A program made the translations under genes and the position numbers. A DNA stretch of 64,000 bases from Micromonospora humi (GTDB lineage: Bacteria; Actinomycetota; Actinomycetes; Mycobacteriales; Micromonosporaceae): the NCBI RefSeq assembly GCF_900090105.1, contig NZ_FMDM01000004.1, positions 310,001-374,000 on the forward strand. Reading direction: 5' to 3'. Shown here piece after piece: positions 57,561 to 64,000 of this stretch. The notes beneath the pieces were generated by a model. It was given only the letters and a program-made list of their open reading frames with translations, ran no database searches and had not been told where the DNA came from. The first letter of the stretch is position 1. Each line of letters opens with the position of its first letter.

Positions 57561-57562
57561 GG

Positions 57563-58336
57563 ATGCGTACCCTGATCCGCTTCGTGGCGGCAACGGCCGC
57601 CACCGGCCTCGCCCTCGCCCCGGCCGCGGCCCTCGCCGCACCGAGCCCGTCACCGGGCGCGACCACCGTGGCCAAGGCCGGCACCTCGTTCCTCACCGCC
57701 ACCACCATCGACGCCGGCCAGCCGGTGCGGGTGGGCGCCTCCACCGGCGACCACCTCTACTGGTCGTTCCGCGCCGACGCCGGGCAGGTGCACGAGGTCG
57801 GCGTCACCGTCACCTTCGGAAAGCCGCGCTCCGGCGCGTCCACCTGGACCGTCGACGTCTTCGACGGTCTGCGCCGCCGGCAGGCCTGCACGGCCGGCGC
57901 GCAGACACCGACCGCGGAGCCGGCCGCCACCAGCGTGACGCTCGGTTGCACGCTGCGCCGGGTGCGGCCGTGGGCCGAGCCGTGGTCGGGTGACCCGCTA
58001 CCAGGCGCCTACTACGTCCGGCTCTCCGTCACCGACCTGCCCGAGCCCGACCTGGGCGCGCCGATCGACGTGGACCTGGTGGTCGGCGCCACCGACTCCG
58101 GCGGTGCGTCCGGCGACGACGGTGAGCTGGCGGCGCCGCTGGTGCCGAACACGCGGGCCGGGACGGTGCTGGCCGCCGAGCCGACGCCCGAACCGGTCGC
58201 CGCGGAGGAGACCGACCTGACCGGCTGGTTGCCCGAGGCCGGTTCGCGCTGGGTCTGGACCGGCGTGGGCGGCGTGCTCGCCGCCGTGGCCGGCGTCGCC
58301 GGCTTCGCCCTCACCCGGCGCCCCCGCCGCCGCTGA
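57563..58336 (+). CDS. Exported, C-terminally anchored partner of the vWA protein
   Basis: A 257-residue protein with signal peptide MRTLIRFVAATAATGLALAP ending AALA, a beta-rich domain (about 40-180) containing DHLYWSFRADAGQVHEVGV and GAYYVRLSVTDLPEPDLG, a low-complexity acidic stretch, and a C-terminal helix VWTGVGGVLAAVAGVAGFAL followed by RRPRRR. The paired cysteines QACTAG and LGCTLRR may form a disulfide. It starts two bases after the vWA gene behind GGAG. The same signal/beta/helix layout as the C-terminal half of its neighbour suggests the two act together at the membrane. I do not recognise the family. Confidence 0.82.
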   Translation: MRTLIRFVAATAATGLALAPAAALAAPSPSPGATTVAKAGTSFLTATTIDAGQPVRVGASTGDHLYWSFRADAGQVHEVGVTVTFGKPRSGASTWTVDVFDGLRRRQACTAGAQTPTAEPAATSVTLGCTLRRVRPWAEPWSGDPLPGAYYVRLSVTDLPEPDLGAPIDVDLVVGATDSGGASGDDGELAAPLVPNTRAGTVLAAEPTPEPVAAEETDLTGWLPEAGSRWVWTGVGGVLAAVAGVAGFALTRRPRRR

Positions 58337-58345
58337 GAGCCGCGA

Positions 58346-58382
58346 CCGGTGGCCGCCGTGAACCCGACGCGGCGGCCACCGG
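58346..58382. terminator. Bidirectional hairpin terminator
   Basis: CCGGTGGCCGCCG (58346-58358) and CGGCGGCCACCGG (58370-58382) pair exactly; outer GAGCCGCG and CGCGGCTC can extend the stem. It lies between the convergent genes ending at 58336 and 58395. Confidence 0.8.
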
Positions 58383-58394
58383 AAGCGCCGCGGC

Positions 58395-58664
58395 TCAGAC
58401 CGGTCGCGGACCGCGCGGCACCCAGCCGATGAACCGGTCCTGCAACGCGGTGACCGGCGCGGTACGCAGGTCGTGCGTGGCGGCCGCCAGGCACGAACCG
58501 AGATAGACGCTCAGCGACGCCCGGTCCACCTGGTACTCGATCAGCAGGTGCCGGCGTTTCGTGGCGCAGGGCCAGTCGTCGCCGCACGAGCCGCAGGTCC
58601 AGTCGGGCGTCACGGGGACGTGCTCGCCGGACCGTGGTTCCGACGCCTCCACACCGGGGGTCAT
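58395..58664 (-). CDS. Small cysteine-motif protein, function unknown
   Basis: An 89-residue cytosolic protein. WTCGSCGDDWPCATKRRHLL contains a CxxC plus Cys pattern that could bind zinc or another metal, followed by IEYQVDRASLSVYLGSCLAA. Small proteins with a W-T-C-x-x-C-G-x-x-W-P-C core are common in actinobacterial genomes, without known role. ATG at 58664 has AAGGAG six bases upstream. It is divergent from the phosphopantetheinyl transferase gene. Confidence 0.75.
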   Translation of the reverse strand: MTPGVEASEPRSGEHVPVTPDWTCGSCGDDWPCATKRRHLLIEYQVDRASLSVYLGSCLAAATHDLRTAPVTALQDRFIGWVPRGPRPV

Positions 58665-58781
58665 CGGCCACTCCTTCCATCGATCTCTACGCTGCCTCCC
58701 CCCGCAACGTTCCTTCAGCGCCACAGTGCGCTCCGGCGTTACGGTACGGTCACCGCGTGTTCCCGTCACCCACCGACGCTC

Positions 58782-59438
58782 GTGCGTGACCTGTTGCCAC
58801 CCGCCGTCGCCGTGGCGGTGGCGGGCCCGGCCGACTGGTCCGGCCAGCTCCTGCCGGCCGAGCAGGCCGCGCTGGGCGACCGGGCCGTGCCCAGCCGCCG
58901 CCGCGACTTCACCGCCGGCCGGGCGTGTGCCCGTCGGGCCCTCGCCACGCTCGGCCTGCCGGTCACGCCGGTGCCCGCCGGCGCCGACCGCGCCCCGGTC
59001 TGGCCGGCCGGCGTGGTCGGAGCGATCACCCACACCGACGGCTACTGCGCGGCCGCCGTCGCCCGCGCCGCCGACCTGCGCGCGGTCGGCATCGACGCCG
59101 AGCGGCACCGCCCACTCTCCGAGGGGGTACGCCGGAAGGTGTGCCGGCCCGACGAGGAGGCGGACCTGGCCCGGCTGCCGGCCGGTCCGCCCTGGCCGAC
59201 CGTGCTGTTCAGCGCCAAGGAGACCGTCTACAAGGTCTGGTACCCGCTCGTCGGCACCTGGCTGGGTTTCCCGGACGCCCGGGTCACGCTCGACCCCGAC
59301 GCGGGCACGTTCCACGCGGAGATCTCCCCGGCCCGGCTCGCCGCCGCTCCGGTGTCCGATCCGCCGCCGTCGGTGACCGGACGGTTCGCGGTGGACGACG
59401 GCCTGGTGCGCACCGCCGCCGTCCTGGCACACCGGTGA
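58782..59438 (+). CDS. 4'-phosphopantetheinyl transferase, EntD type
   Basis: Activates acyl- or peptidyl-carrier proteins by transferring phosphopantetheine from coenzyme A. The 218 residues show RDFTAGRACARRALATLGLP, the AITHTDGYCAAAVA region, AVGIDAERHRPL (metal-binding Asp/Glu) and LFSAKETVYKVWYPLVGTW (catalytic KExxYK). The opening VRDLLPPAVAVAVAGPAD matches EntD-type enzymes of actinobacterial secondary metabolism and siderophore synthesis. The start is GTG at 58782 with no clear ribosome site. No carrier-protein gene is in the window, so it may serve distant clusters. Confidence 0.92.
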   Translation: MRDLLPPAVAVAVAGPADWSGQLLPAEQAALGDRAVPSRRRDFTAGRACARRALATLGLPVTPVPAGADRAPVWPAGVVGAITHTDGYCAAAVARAADLRAVGIDAERHRPLSEGVRRKVCRPDEEADLARLPAGPPWPTVLFSAKETVYKVWYPLVGTWLGFPDARVTLDPDAGTFHAEISPARLAAAPVSDPPPSVTGRFAVDDGLVRTAAVLAHR

Positions 59439-59513
59439 GGGCCTGACGGCCGGGTTGCCCCCGGCTTGTACCGTCGTTCCGACTGAAAATCCCGAAGGTG
59501 CCCAAGGAGTACG

Positions 59514-60842
59514 GTGAGCAACCCTCAGCCTCCGTCCGGGTCGCAGGACCCGAACCAGCAGCCGCAGGAACCGCCGACAGAGGCGTTCCCCACCGCGCCG
59601 ATGCCGCCGGCCTCCGGCAGCCCTTGGGCGCCGCCCGCCGCGGACACGCAGCCCATCTCGGGCGCACCGCAGCAGCCGACCTCCGGGGCTCCCGCCTCCG
59701 GTACGCCGCAGGCGCCCACCTCGGGCACGCCCGACCCGGCGCCACCCACCGAGGCGTTCCCGCCCGCGCCGCCGACCGAGGCGTTCCCGCCGGCACCGCC
59801 GACCTCGGGCACGCCCTACCCGGCGCCACCCACCGAGGCGTTCCCGCCGGCACCGTCCACGGCGGCCTTCCCGCCGGCACCGCCCACCTCGGGCGCGCCG
59901 TATCCGCCGCCGGGCAGCGGCCAGCCGCAGCCGGGAGGCGAGTACCCGCAGGCCGGTGGCTACCCGCCGCCGGGCGGTTCGTACCCGCAGGCCGGCTCCT
60001 ACCCGCCGCCGGGTGGCGCGTACCCGCCCGCAGGCGGCTCGTACCCGCCCCCGGGTGGCGAGTACCCGCAGGCCGGTGGCTACCCGCCGCCCGGCGGGGC
60101 GCAGCCGCCGTACCCGCCCACCTCGGGCGCGCCCTATCCGCCGCCCGGGCAGTACCCGCCGGGTGACGCGTACCCGGCCGGGCCGTACCCGCCGCCGGCG
60201 CAGCCGTTCGGGCCGCCGGCCAAGAAGTCCAACAAGAACGTCTGGATCACGATCGGCATCGTGGCGGCGGTCCTGCTGCTGCTCTGCTGCGGCGGCGGCA
60301 TCTTCGCCATCTACAGCGGGGCGAAGAAGACCCAGGAGGCGATCGACAGCCTGCCCACGCCGGGCATCACCTACAGCGACCCGGTCGACGCCCCGACCAC
60401 CGGCGCGCCGTCCGCCACGCCGCAGCCGGGCACCACCGACAACGAGACGTTCAACATGCCGGCCGGCGACAAGCTCATCATCAACGACGACGAGGGCACC
60501 ATCGAGATCACGGTTGGCAACTTCCGCACCAAGGACGCCGCCTGCCGGGAGTTCATGCCCGGCCCGAAGAACGGCATGTTCCTGATCGCCGACGTGACCG
60601 CCGAGATCACCAAGGGCACCGGCTCGATCAACCCGTTCTTCTTCACCTGGAAGGGATCGGACGGCACCGAGGAGAGTGGCATCGGCGGCGCCTTCTCCGG
60701 CTGCGGCAAGCTGATGACGTCGGGCAACAACCTGCCGGTCGGCTCCAAGCGCAGCGGCCAGCTCATCTTCGACGTCAAGGACAAGAGCGGCGTCGTCGAG
60801 TACGAGCACAACCTGCGTACCGCCGGGTCCTGGAAGCCCTGA
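59514..60842 (+). CDS. Proline-rich membrane protein with extracellular DUF4352-like domain
   Basis: A 442-residue protein. Residues 1-235 are cytoplasmic low-complexity repeats, first TEAFPPAPPTSG-like units and then YPPPGG/YPQAGG units. A single helix follows (WITIGIVAAVLLLLCCGGGI, about 243-262). The external domain (about 300-440) contains TIEITVGNFRTKDAACREFM and FLIADVTAEITKGTGSINPF, consistent with DUF4352/immunoglobulin-like lipoprotein domains. GTG at 59514 has AAGGAG four bases upstream. Such proteins are frequent in Micromonospora; the function is unknown. Confidence 0.88.
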   Translation: MSNPQPPSGSQDPNQQPQEPPTEAFPTAPMPPASGSPWAPPAADTQPISGAPQQPTSGAPASGTPQAPTSGTPDPAPPTEAFPPAPPTEAFPPAPPTSGTPYPAPPTEAFPPAPSTAAFPPAPPTSGAPYPPPGSGQPQPGGEYPQAGGYPPPGGSYPQAGSYPPPGGAYPPAGGSYPPPGGEYPQAGGYPPPGGAQPPYPPTSGAPYPPPGQYPPGDAYPAGPYPPPAQPFGPPAKKSNKNVWITIGIVAAVLLLLCCGGGIFAIYSGAKKTQEAIDSLPTPGITYSDPVDAPTTGAPSATPQPGTTDNETFNMPAGDKLIINDDEGTIEITVGNFRTKDAACREFMPGPKNGMFLIADVTAEITKGTGSINPFFFTWKGSDGTEESGIGGAFSGCGKLMTSGNNLPVGSKRSGQLIFDVKDKSGVVEYEHNLRTAGSWKP

Positions 60843-60860
60843 CCCACGCGCGACCCGTTC

Positions 60861-60894
60861 GAGGGGGCCGGTCCCGCCCGGGACCGGCCCCCTC
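60861..60894 (+). terminator. Perfect 15-bp hairpin terminator
   Basis: GAGGGGGCCGGTCCC (60861-60875) and GGGACCGGCCCCCTC (60880-60894) pair over GCCC, 18 bases after the proline-rich protein's stop. Confidence 0.85.
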
Positions 60895-60971
60895 GCCGTT
60901 CGGGTGGTCCCGGAGAGCCGTTCGGCCTTTTCCATGTGCACGGGCCGTCCGACGGCCGGCAGGCTCGAACG

Positions 60972-61691
60972 ATGGCGAACGAGACCACCATCCCCCTGCT
61001 GCCCTGCCGGCTCCTCGACGACGTGGCACCCTTCTACCAGGCACTCGGCTTCGAGGTGACGTACCGGCAGGCCCGCCCCAACCCCTACCTGGCGCTCCGC
61101 CGGGAGGACCTGAACCTGCACTTCTTCGGCATGCCGGAGTTCGACCCGGCCGACTCGTACGGCAGCTGCCTGGTCGTGGTGGACGACCTGGTCGGCATCC
61201 ACCGTGCCTTCGCGGCGGGCCTGCGCGCCGCGTACGGGAAGGTGCTCGTCTCCGGGGTGCCCCGGATGACCCGACCCCGGGCCCGGGGCAACGACGACGG
61301 GCACACCGGTTTCAGCATCGTCGACCCCGGCGGAAACTGGATCCGGTTCGTGGCCCGGGCCAGGACGCCCGGTACCGACGAAGACCCGGCCGGGCTGGCC
61401 CGGGCGCTGCGGAACGCGGTGGTGCAGGCCGACTCCCGGGGCAACCCCCGGCAGGCCGCGAAGATTCTCGACGGCGCGCTGGCCCGCCCGGACGCCACCG
61501 ACGACCCCGCCGTCCACGTGGAGGCGCTGGTCTACCGGGCGGAGCTGGCGCTGCTGCTCGACGAACCGGAGGCGGCGCGGGACCTGCTGCGGCGCGCCGA
61601 GGCGGTGCCGCTGGGCGCGGAGTCGCACGAGCGGCTGGCCGACACCCGCCAGCACGCCGCCGACCTGACCGCCGCATTGCCGGCCGACTGA
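60972..61691 (+). CDS. VOC-fold protein with C-terminal helical extension
   Basis: A 239-residue protein. Residues 1-135 are a single glyoxalase/bleomycin-resistance fold: LLPCRLLDDVAPFYQALGFE, LALRREDLNLHFFGMPEFDP, SCLVVVDDLVGIHRAFAAGL and GFSIVDPGGNWIRFV. The last 95 residues are helical and TPR-like (ALRNAVVQADSRGNPRQAAK, ALVYRAELALLLDEPEAARD), which is unusual for stand-alone VOC proteins. ATG at 60972 follows CAGGCT by six bases. It could sequester a drug or act as a lyase; the extra helices may bind a partner. Confidence 0.85.
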   Translation: MANETTIPLLPCRLLDDVAPFYQALGFEVTYRQARPNPYLALRREDLNLHFFGMPEFDPADSYGSCLVVVDDLVGIHRAFAAGLRAAYGKVLVSGVPRMTRPRARGNDDGHTGFSIVDPGGNWIRFVARARTPGTDEDPAGLARALRNAVVQADSRGNPRQAAKILDGALARPDATDDPAVHVEALVYRAELALLLDEPEAARDLLRRAEAVPLGAESHERLADTRQHAADLTAALPAD

Positions 61692-61698
61692 AACTCGC

Positions 61699-61768
61699 CA
61701 CTCCCCCAAGATCTTGGTACGAAGCGGCCCCCGCAGGGGCCGAAAACTGCCAAGATCCGGGAGAGTGG
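61699..61768. repeat. Nested stem-loop with CAAGATC arms
   Basis: CCACTC (61699-61704) pairs with GAGTGG (61763-61768), an imperfect middle stem involves AGATCTTGG and CCAAGATC, and CGGCCC/GGGCCG (61725-61742 region) forms an inner hairpin. It follows the VOC gene stop by seven bases. The remaining 61769-61983 holds no gene I can support apart from a possible leaderless -10, CAGACT, at 61971-61976. Confidence 0.6.
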
Positions 61769-62053
61769 GTGCCCGCGTGGCGGCCGAACGGGTGGGCCTC
61801 CGCCGGACCGCTGGCCGTCGTGGCTCGGGCCGAACCGTCGCCCCCTGATCGGCGGGGCGGCGTCGGGTCTCATCGGTCGGTCCGAATACCGCCACCTTCG
61901 TCACGGCTGGTTGCCGAACTGTCGCCACGGAGCGCTCCGGTCGACCGCTGGCAACTGTTGAGAACGCAAGCAGACTGAAGCGCGTGACGTATCCATCACC
62001 GACTCCCGCCGGGTCGGCGCACCCCACGCCGCAGCAGTCGAGGTGGCGTCGGA

Positions 62054-62677
62054 GTGCTGGTGCTCTGTTGCTGCGGCGGAGTGGCGATCGGCGCGAGCAG
62101 TGACTCTCCGGCCGGCCCCGGCAAGAAGGGCGCCGCTCCGGCCACGTCGGCGACGAAGAGTGTCGGGGCCGCCGCCCCCGCACCGGCGATCGTTGATCTG
62201 ACCGCCTCGGCCCCGGCTTCGGCCTCGTCGACGCCGGAGTCGAGCCGGGCCGCGTCCCCGCCACCCCAGGTCCAGATCAGGACCGTCTCCTCGACCACGA
62301 GGATCGACTACCCCACCAGGACGGTGAAGGACGCCACCCTGCCGCGCGGGACGAAGAAGATACGCATCCGCGGCATCGCGGGCGTTCGCACCCTCACGTA
62401 TCAGGTGACGGTCACCGACGGGGTGCAGACCGCGAAGAAGCTGATCCGGTCGGTGGTCACGAGGCAGCCGGTCACGCAGGTCGTTTCCGTCGGCACCAAG
62501 CAGACGCGTAGGTGCGATCCGAACTACAGCGGGGCCTGCGTGCCGATCGCGAGCGACGTCGACTGCTCTGGCGGCAGCGGCAATGGTCCGGCGTACGTGG
62601 CCGGCCCGGTCCGCGTCATCGGTAGCGACATCTACGATCTGGACCGGGACGGCGACGGAGTCGGTTGCGACGACTGA
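62054..62677 (+). CDS. G5 and excalibur domain protein, possibly frameshifted at its N-terminus
   Basis: A 207-residue exported-type protein. VLCCCGGVAIGAS is hydrophobic, a Ala/Ser/Pro linker follows, then a G5-like domain (about 95-155: KKIRIRGIAGVRTLTYQVTV, KLIRSVVTRQPVTQVVSVGT) and a C-terminal excalibur-type calcium motif DLDRDGDGVGCDD. GTG at 62054 has AGGTGG seven bases upstream but gives a signal segment lacking basic residues. Upstream, GTG at 61984 (after CAGACT) opens VTYPSPTPAGSAHPTPQQSR followed by WRR in another frame; a one-base shift near 62053 would join them into a normal signal-anchor. Either a natural start at 62054 or a frameshift/sequence error is possible. Confidence 0.7.
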   Translation: MLVLCCCGGVAIGASSDSPAGPGKKGAAPATSATKSVGAAAPAPAIVDLTASAPASASSTPESSRAASPPPQVQIRTVSSTTRIDYPTRTVKDATLPRGTKKIRIRGIAGVRTLTYQVTVTDGVQTAKKLIRSVVTRQPVTQVVSVGTKQTRRCDPNYSGACVPIASDVDCSGGSGNGPAYVAGPVRVIGSDIYDLDRDGDGVGCDD

Positions 62678-62731
62678 CCGACAGATCTGGTACGGACGGT
62701 GGTGCGACCTCCGCGCACCTATGCTGGGTCG

Positions 62732-63190
62732 ATGGTTCTCGCGGACGTGACCGGTTCCTGGGCCGGCACCAACGGCTTCCGGATGATGCCCGCCGACCCG
62801 CTCGTCGAGTCACCGGCCACGCTGACCGTCGCGTCCGCCGCCGGCGGTCACCTGACCACTGTGGCGTACTCCTGGGCGCATCCGGACGACGGCCCGCAGC
62901 ACGGCCTGGTGGTGATCGCCGCCGGCGAGTCGCCGGGTTCTCTTGTCGCCTGGTGGGGTGACTCGTGGCACCAGCAGCCGACGACGATGACGCTGACCGG
63001 CGCGGTGGGCGGGACGGTCGAGCTGGCCGGCGAGTACGGCGGCGGTTGGGCCTGGCGGATCGTGTTCGACACCGTCGAGCCGGGCCACCTGCGGATGCGG
63101 ATGGACAACGTCGTCCCGGCCGACCAGGCCGAGCCCGACGCGCCCGCCGGCCCGTACCCGGTCATGGTCACCGACCTGCGTCCGGCCTGA
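62732..63190 (+). CDS. DUF1579-like hypothetical protein
   Basis: A 152-residue beta-rich cytosolic protein with GSWAGTNGFRMMPADPLVES, HPDDGPQHGLVVIAAGESPG, GDSWHQQPTTMTLTGAVGG and WRIVFDTVEPGHLRMRMDNV. The order and the W-H-Q motif resemble DUF1579 lipocalin-like proteins; the assignment is tentative. ATG at 62732 lies six bases after TATGCT, indicating leaderless expression. It converges with the SMI1-type gene. Confidence 0.75.
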   Translation: MVLADVTGSWAGTNGFRMMPADPLVESPATLTVASAAGGHLTTVAYSWAHPDDGPQHGLVVIAAGESPGSLVAWWGDSWHQQPTTMTLTGAVGGTVELAGEYGGGWAWRIVFDTVEPGHLRMRMDNVVPADQAEPDAPAGPYPVMVTDLRPA

Positions 63191-63212
63191 TTCTCGCCGG
63201 CCGGCGCACCGC

Positions 63213-63746
63213 CTACGCGTAGGGCTCGAAGCGGGGCGGCGGAAGCTCCCGCAGGTGATCGAGCAGGTGAATCCTGCCGGTGCCGCTCAGCGCGTCGAGC
63301 AGCAGATCGGCCATGCCACCGGGATAGTGCTCCGCCTCGTCGCACCGGATGTCGACGATCCGGCATCCCCACGTCTCGGCGGGCTGGTCGGTCAACTCCC
63401 AGCACAGCTCGAATTCACCGTTCACCGTGCCCCAGGCAAGGAGATCGCCGGATCGCGTGCCGAATCGCCCCTGGCGGCGCCCGACGACGTTCGCCGATTC
63501 GTTACGCCACGACAGTTGCGCGACGTAGCTGGTCGGATGGCCACGCCAGTCCGCTTCTTCCGGGTGGAACACCTGGACCAGCCCGAGGGCACCGGGCGGA
63601 AACCGCTCCACGTAGCAGCGGAAGTCGGTCGGGAACGGTCGCCCGAAGGTCTTTCGCAGGGACGGCCAGTCCGGCGCGTACGACGTGGCGCCGTGCCAGC
63701 CGACCAGATCGGCCAGCAGGTCGATCGCGGGACACTCACCCGTCAT
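63213..63746 (-). CDS. SMI1/KNR4-family protein
   Basis: A 177-residue protein with the SMI1/KNR4 fold: LLADLVGWHGATSYAPDWPS, LRKTFGRPFPTDFRCYVERF, GALGLVQVFHPEEADW and LLAWGTVNGEFELCWELTDQ. In bacteria this superfamily often supplies immunity proteins of contact-dependent toxins, but no toxin gene is next to it. ATG at 63746 is used; a GTG at 63764 is possible. Confidence 0.78.
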   Translation of the reverse strand: MTGECPAIDLLADLVGWHGATSYAPDWPSLRKTFGRPFPTDFRCYVERFPPGALGLVQVFHPEEADWRGHPTSYVAQLSWRNESANVVGRRQGRFGTRSGDLLAWGTVNGEFELCWELTDQPAETWGCRIVDIRCDEAEHYPGGMADLLLDALSGTGRIHLLDHLRELPPPRFEPYA

Positions 63747-63806
63747 GCCGACATGATCCACCACCCGCCGACCCCGTGACCTGCGGGTGGGGTCGCCTCC
63801 ACCGGT

Positions 63807-63880
63807 GGCGTCGATCTAGGAGTTATGGCACCTCAGAAATATGGCAGATACCGCATTTACGGGCACCACAGATCCATGAT
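63807..63880. other. Intergenic motif with two TATGGCA direct repeats
   Basis: TTATGGCA and ATATGGCA lie about 18 bases apart between 63823 and 63850, upstream of the SMI1-type gene on its strand. The block is more AT-rich than its surroundings. It may be a regulator site or a dispersed genomic motif; I cannot decide. Confidence 0.35.
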
Positions 63881-63921
63881 CGACGGAGCAACCGGGCCGC
63901 GCTCCCGTCCTCTCGGGGGGT

Positions 63922-63964
63922 GATCAGGAGGGTGGCGGCACGGCGCGCCGCCACCCTCCTGATC
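63922..63964 (-). terminator. Perfect 18-bp hairpin terminator
   Basis: GATCAGGAGGGTGGCGGC (63922-63939) and GCCGCCACCCTCCTGATC (63947-63964) pair exactly over a seven-base loop. It lies 18 bases downstream of a probable minus-strand stop at 63983-63985. Confidence 0.85.
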
Positions 63965-63982
63965 GTCGAGAGCGGGCCGGCG

Positions 63983-64000
63983 TCAGCTCACCGTGCCGGT
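63983..64000 (-). CDS. Possible C-terminal end of a gene running off the right edge
   Basis: The complement reads TGTVS then TGA, placed 18 bases before a strong hairpin. Only five codons are visible, so product and even coding nature are uncertain. Confidence 0.3.
   Translation of the reverse strand, partial: TGTVS

Noticed and set aside
58782-60842. Biosynthetic gene cluster around the phosphopantetheinyl transferase
   Set aside because: No carrier protein, synthase or export genes are nearby; the neighbours are small or structural proteins.
61769-61978. A 69-codon frame starting near 61769
   Set aside because: No leaderless box or ribosome site, random composition, and it overlaps the hairpin and the upstream promoter of the G5 protein.
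63213-63746. SMI1-type protein as immunity gene of a toxin system
   Set aside because: No polymorphic-toxin or secretion gene is adjacent within the window; only 250 bases remain to the right edge.

Overview
The window is a high-G+C actinobacterial chromosome segment, most probably from the family Micromonosporaceae (Micromonospora or a close relative). This rests on the very GC-rich third codon positions, frequent GTG starts, many TANNNT boxes lying 6-7 bases before start codons, the actinobacterial housekeeping gene order metG-tatD-ksgA-ispE and glmU-prs-rplY-pth, and an interspersed GGGGCCCC palindrome family that I associate from memory with this group. Genus is inference; no rRNA gene is present. 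I see no prophage, insertion sequence, CRISPR array or biosynthetic cluster.

Layout. 1-9.3 kb: the cut-off end of a nitrate/nitrite-type sensor kinase, uridine kinase and adenosine deaminase, two small flavin/F420-type oxidoreductase genes, a divergent MarR locus (YczE-like membrane protein against marR-rlmA), a DUF4272 protein, then thymidine phosphorylase and an extended cytidine deaminase. 9.3-15.0 kb: a nucleoside ABC importer (binding lipoprotein, ATPase, two permeases) that reads into the two pyrimidine salvage genes, so import and catabolism form one unit. 15.1-17.2 kb: a TetR regulator divergent from an ABC-2-like membrane protein. 17.3-26.1 kb: a maltodextrin/alpha-glucoside system with two GH13 enzymes, MalEFG-like importer and LacI regulator. 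26.2-30.8 kb: a GntR/BrkB operon, a 2H phosphoesterase, trpS and a CBS-domain protein.

30.9-40.7 kb: galE-galK, cysDN with a CysQ-like phosphatase, pth, rplY, prs, glmU and tRNA-Gln(UUG). 40.8-50.4 kb: a helix-turn-helix protein with a possible LAGLIDADG-like domain, a TetR regulator, tandem DUF4383 proteins, an ABC-F protein, ispE, ksgA, tatD, one unrecognised protein and an alpha/beta hydrolase. 50.4-64 kb: metG, a membrane protein, rsmI, protein O-mannosyltransferase, a probable small hairpin RNA, a secreted von Willebrand A protein with an anchored partner, a phosphopantetheinyl transferase, a proline-rich DUF4352-like protein, a VOC protein with a helical tail, a G5/excalibur protein that may be frameshifted, and small proteins at the right edge.

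Most genes are ordinary core metabolism. The points most worth following up are the unannotated small RNA at about 56.0 kb, the GGGGCCCC repeat family that sits between convergent genes, the recurrent leaderless promoter architecture, the MarR-controlled rRNA methyltransferase locus, the fused cytidine deaminase and the HTH/LAGLIDADG-like protein beside tRNA-Gln.
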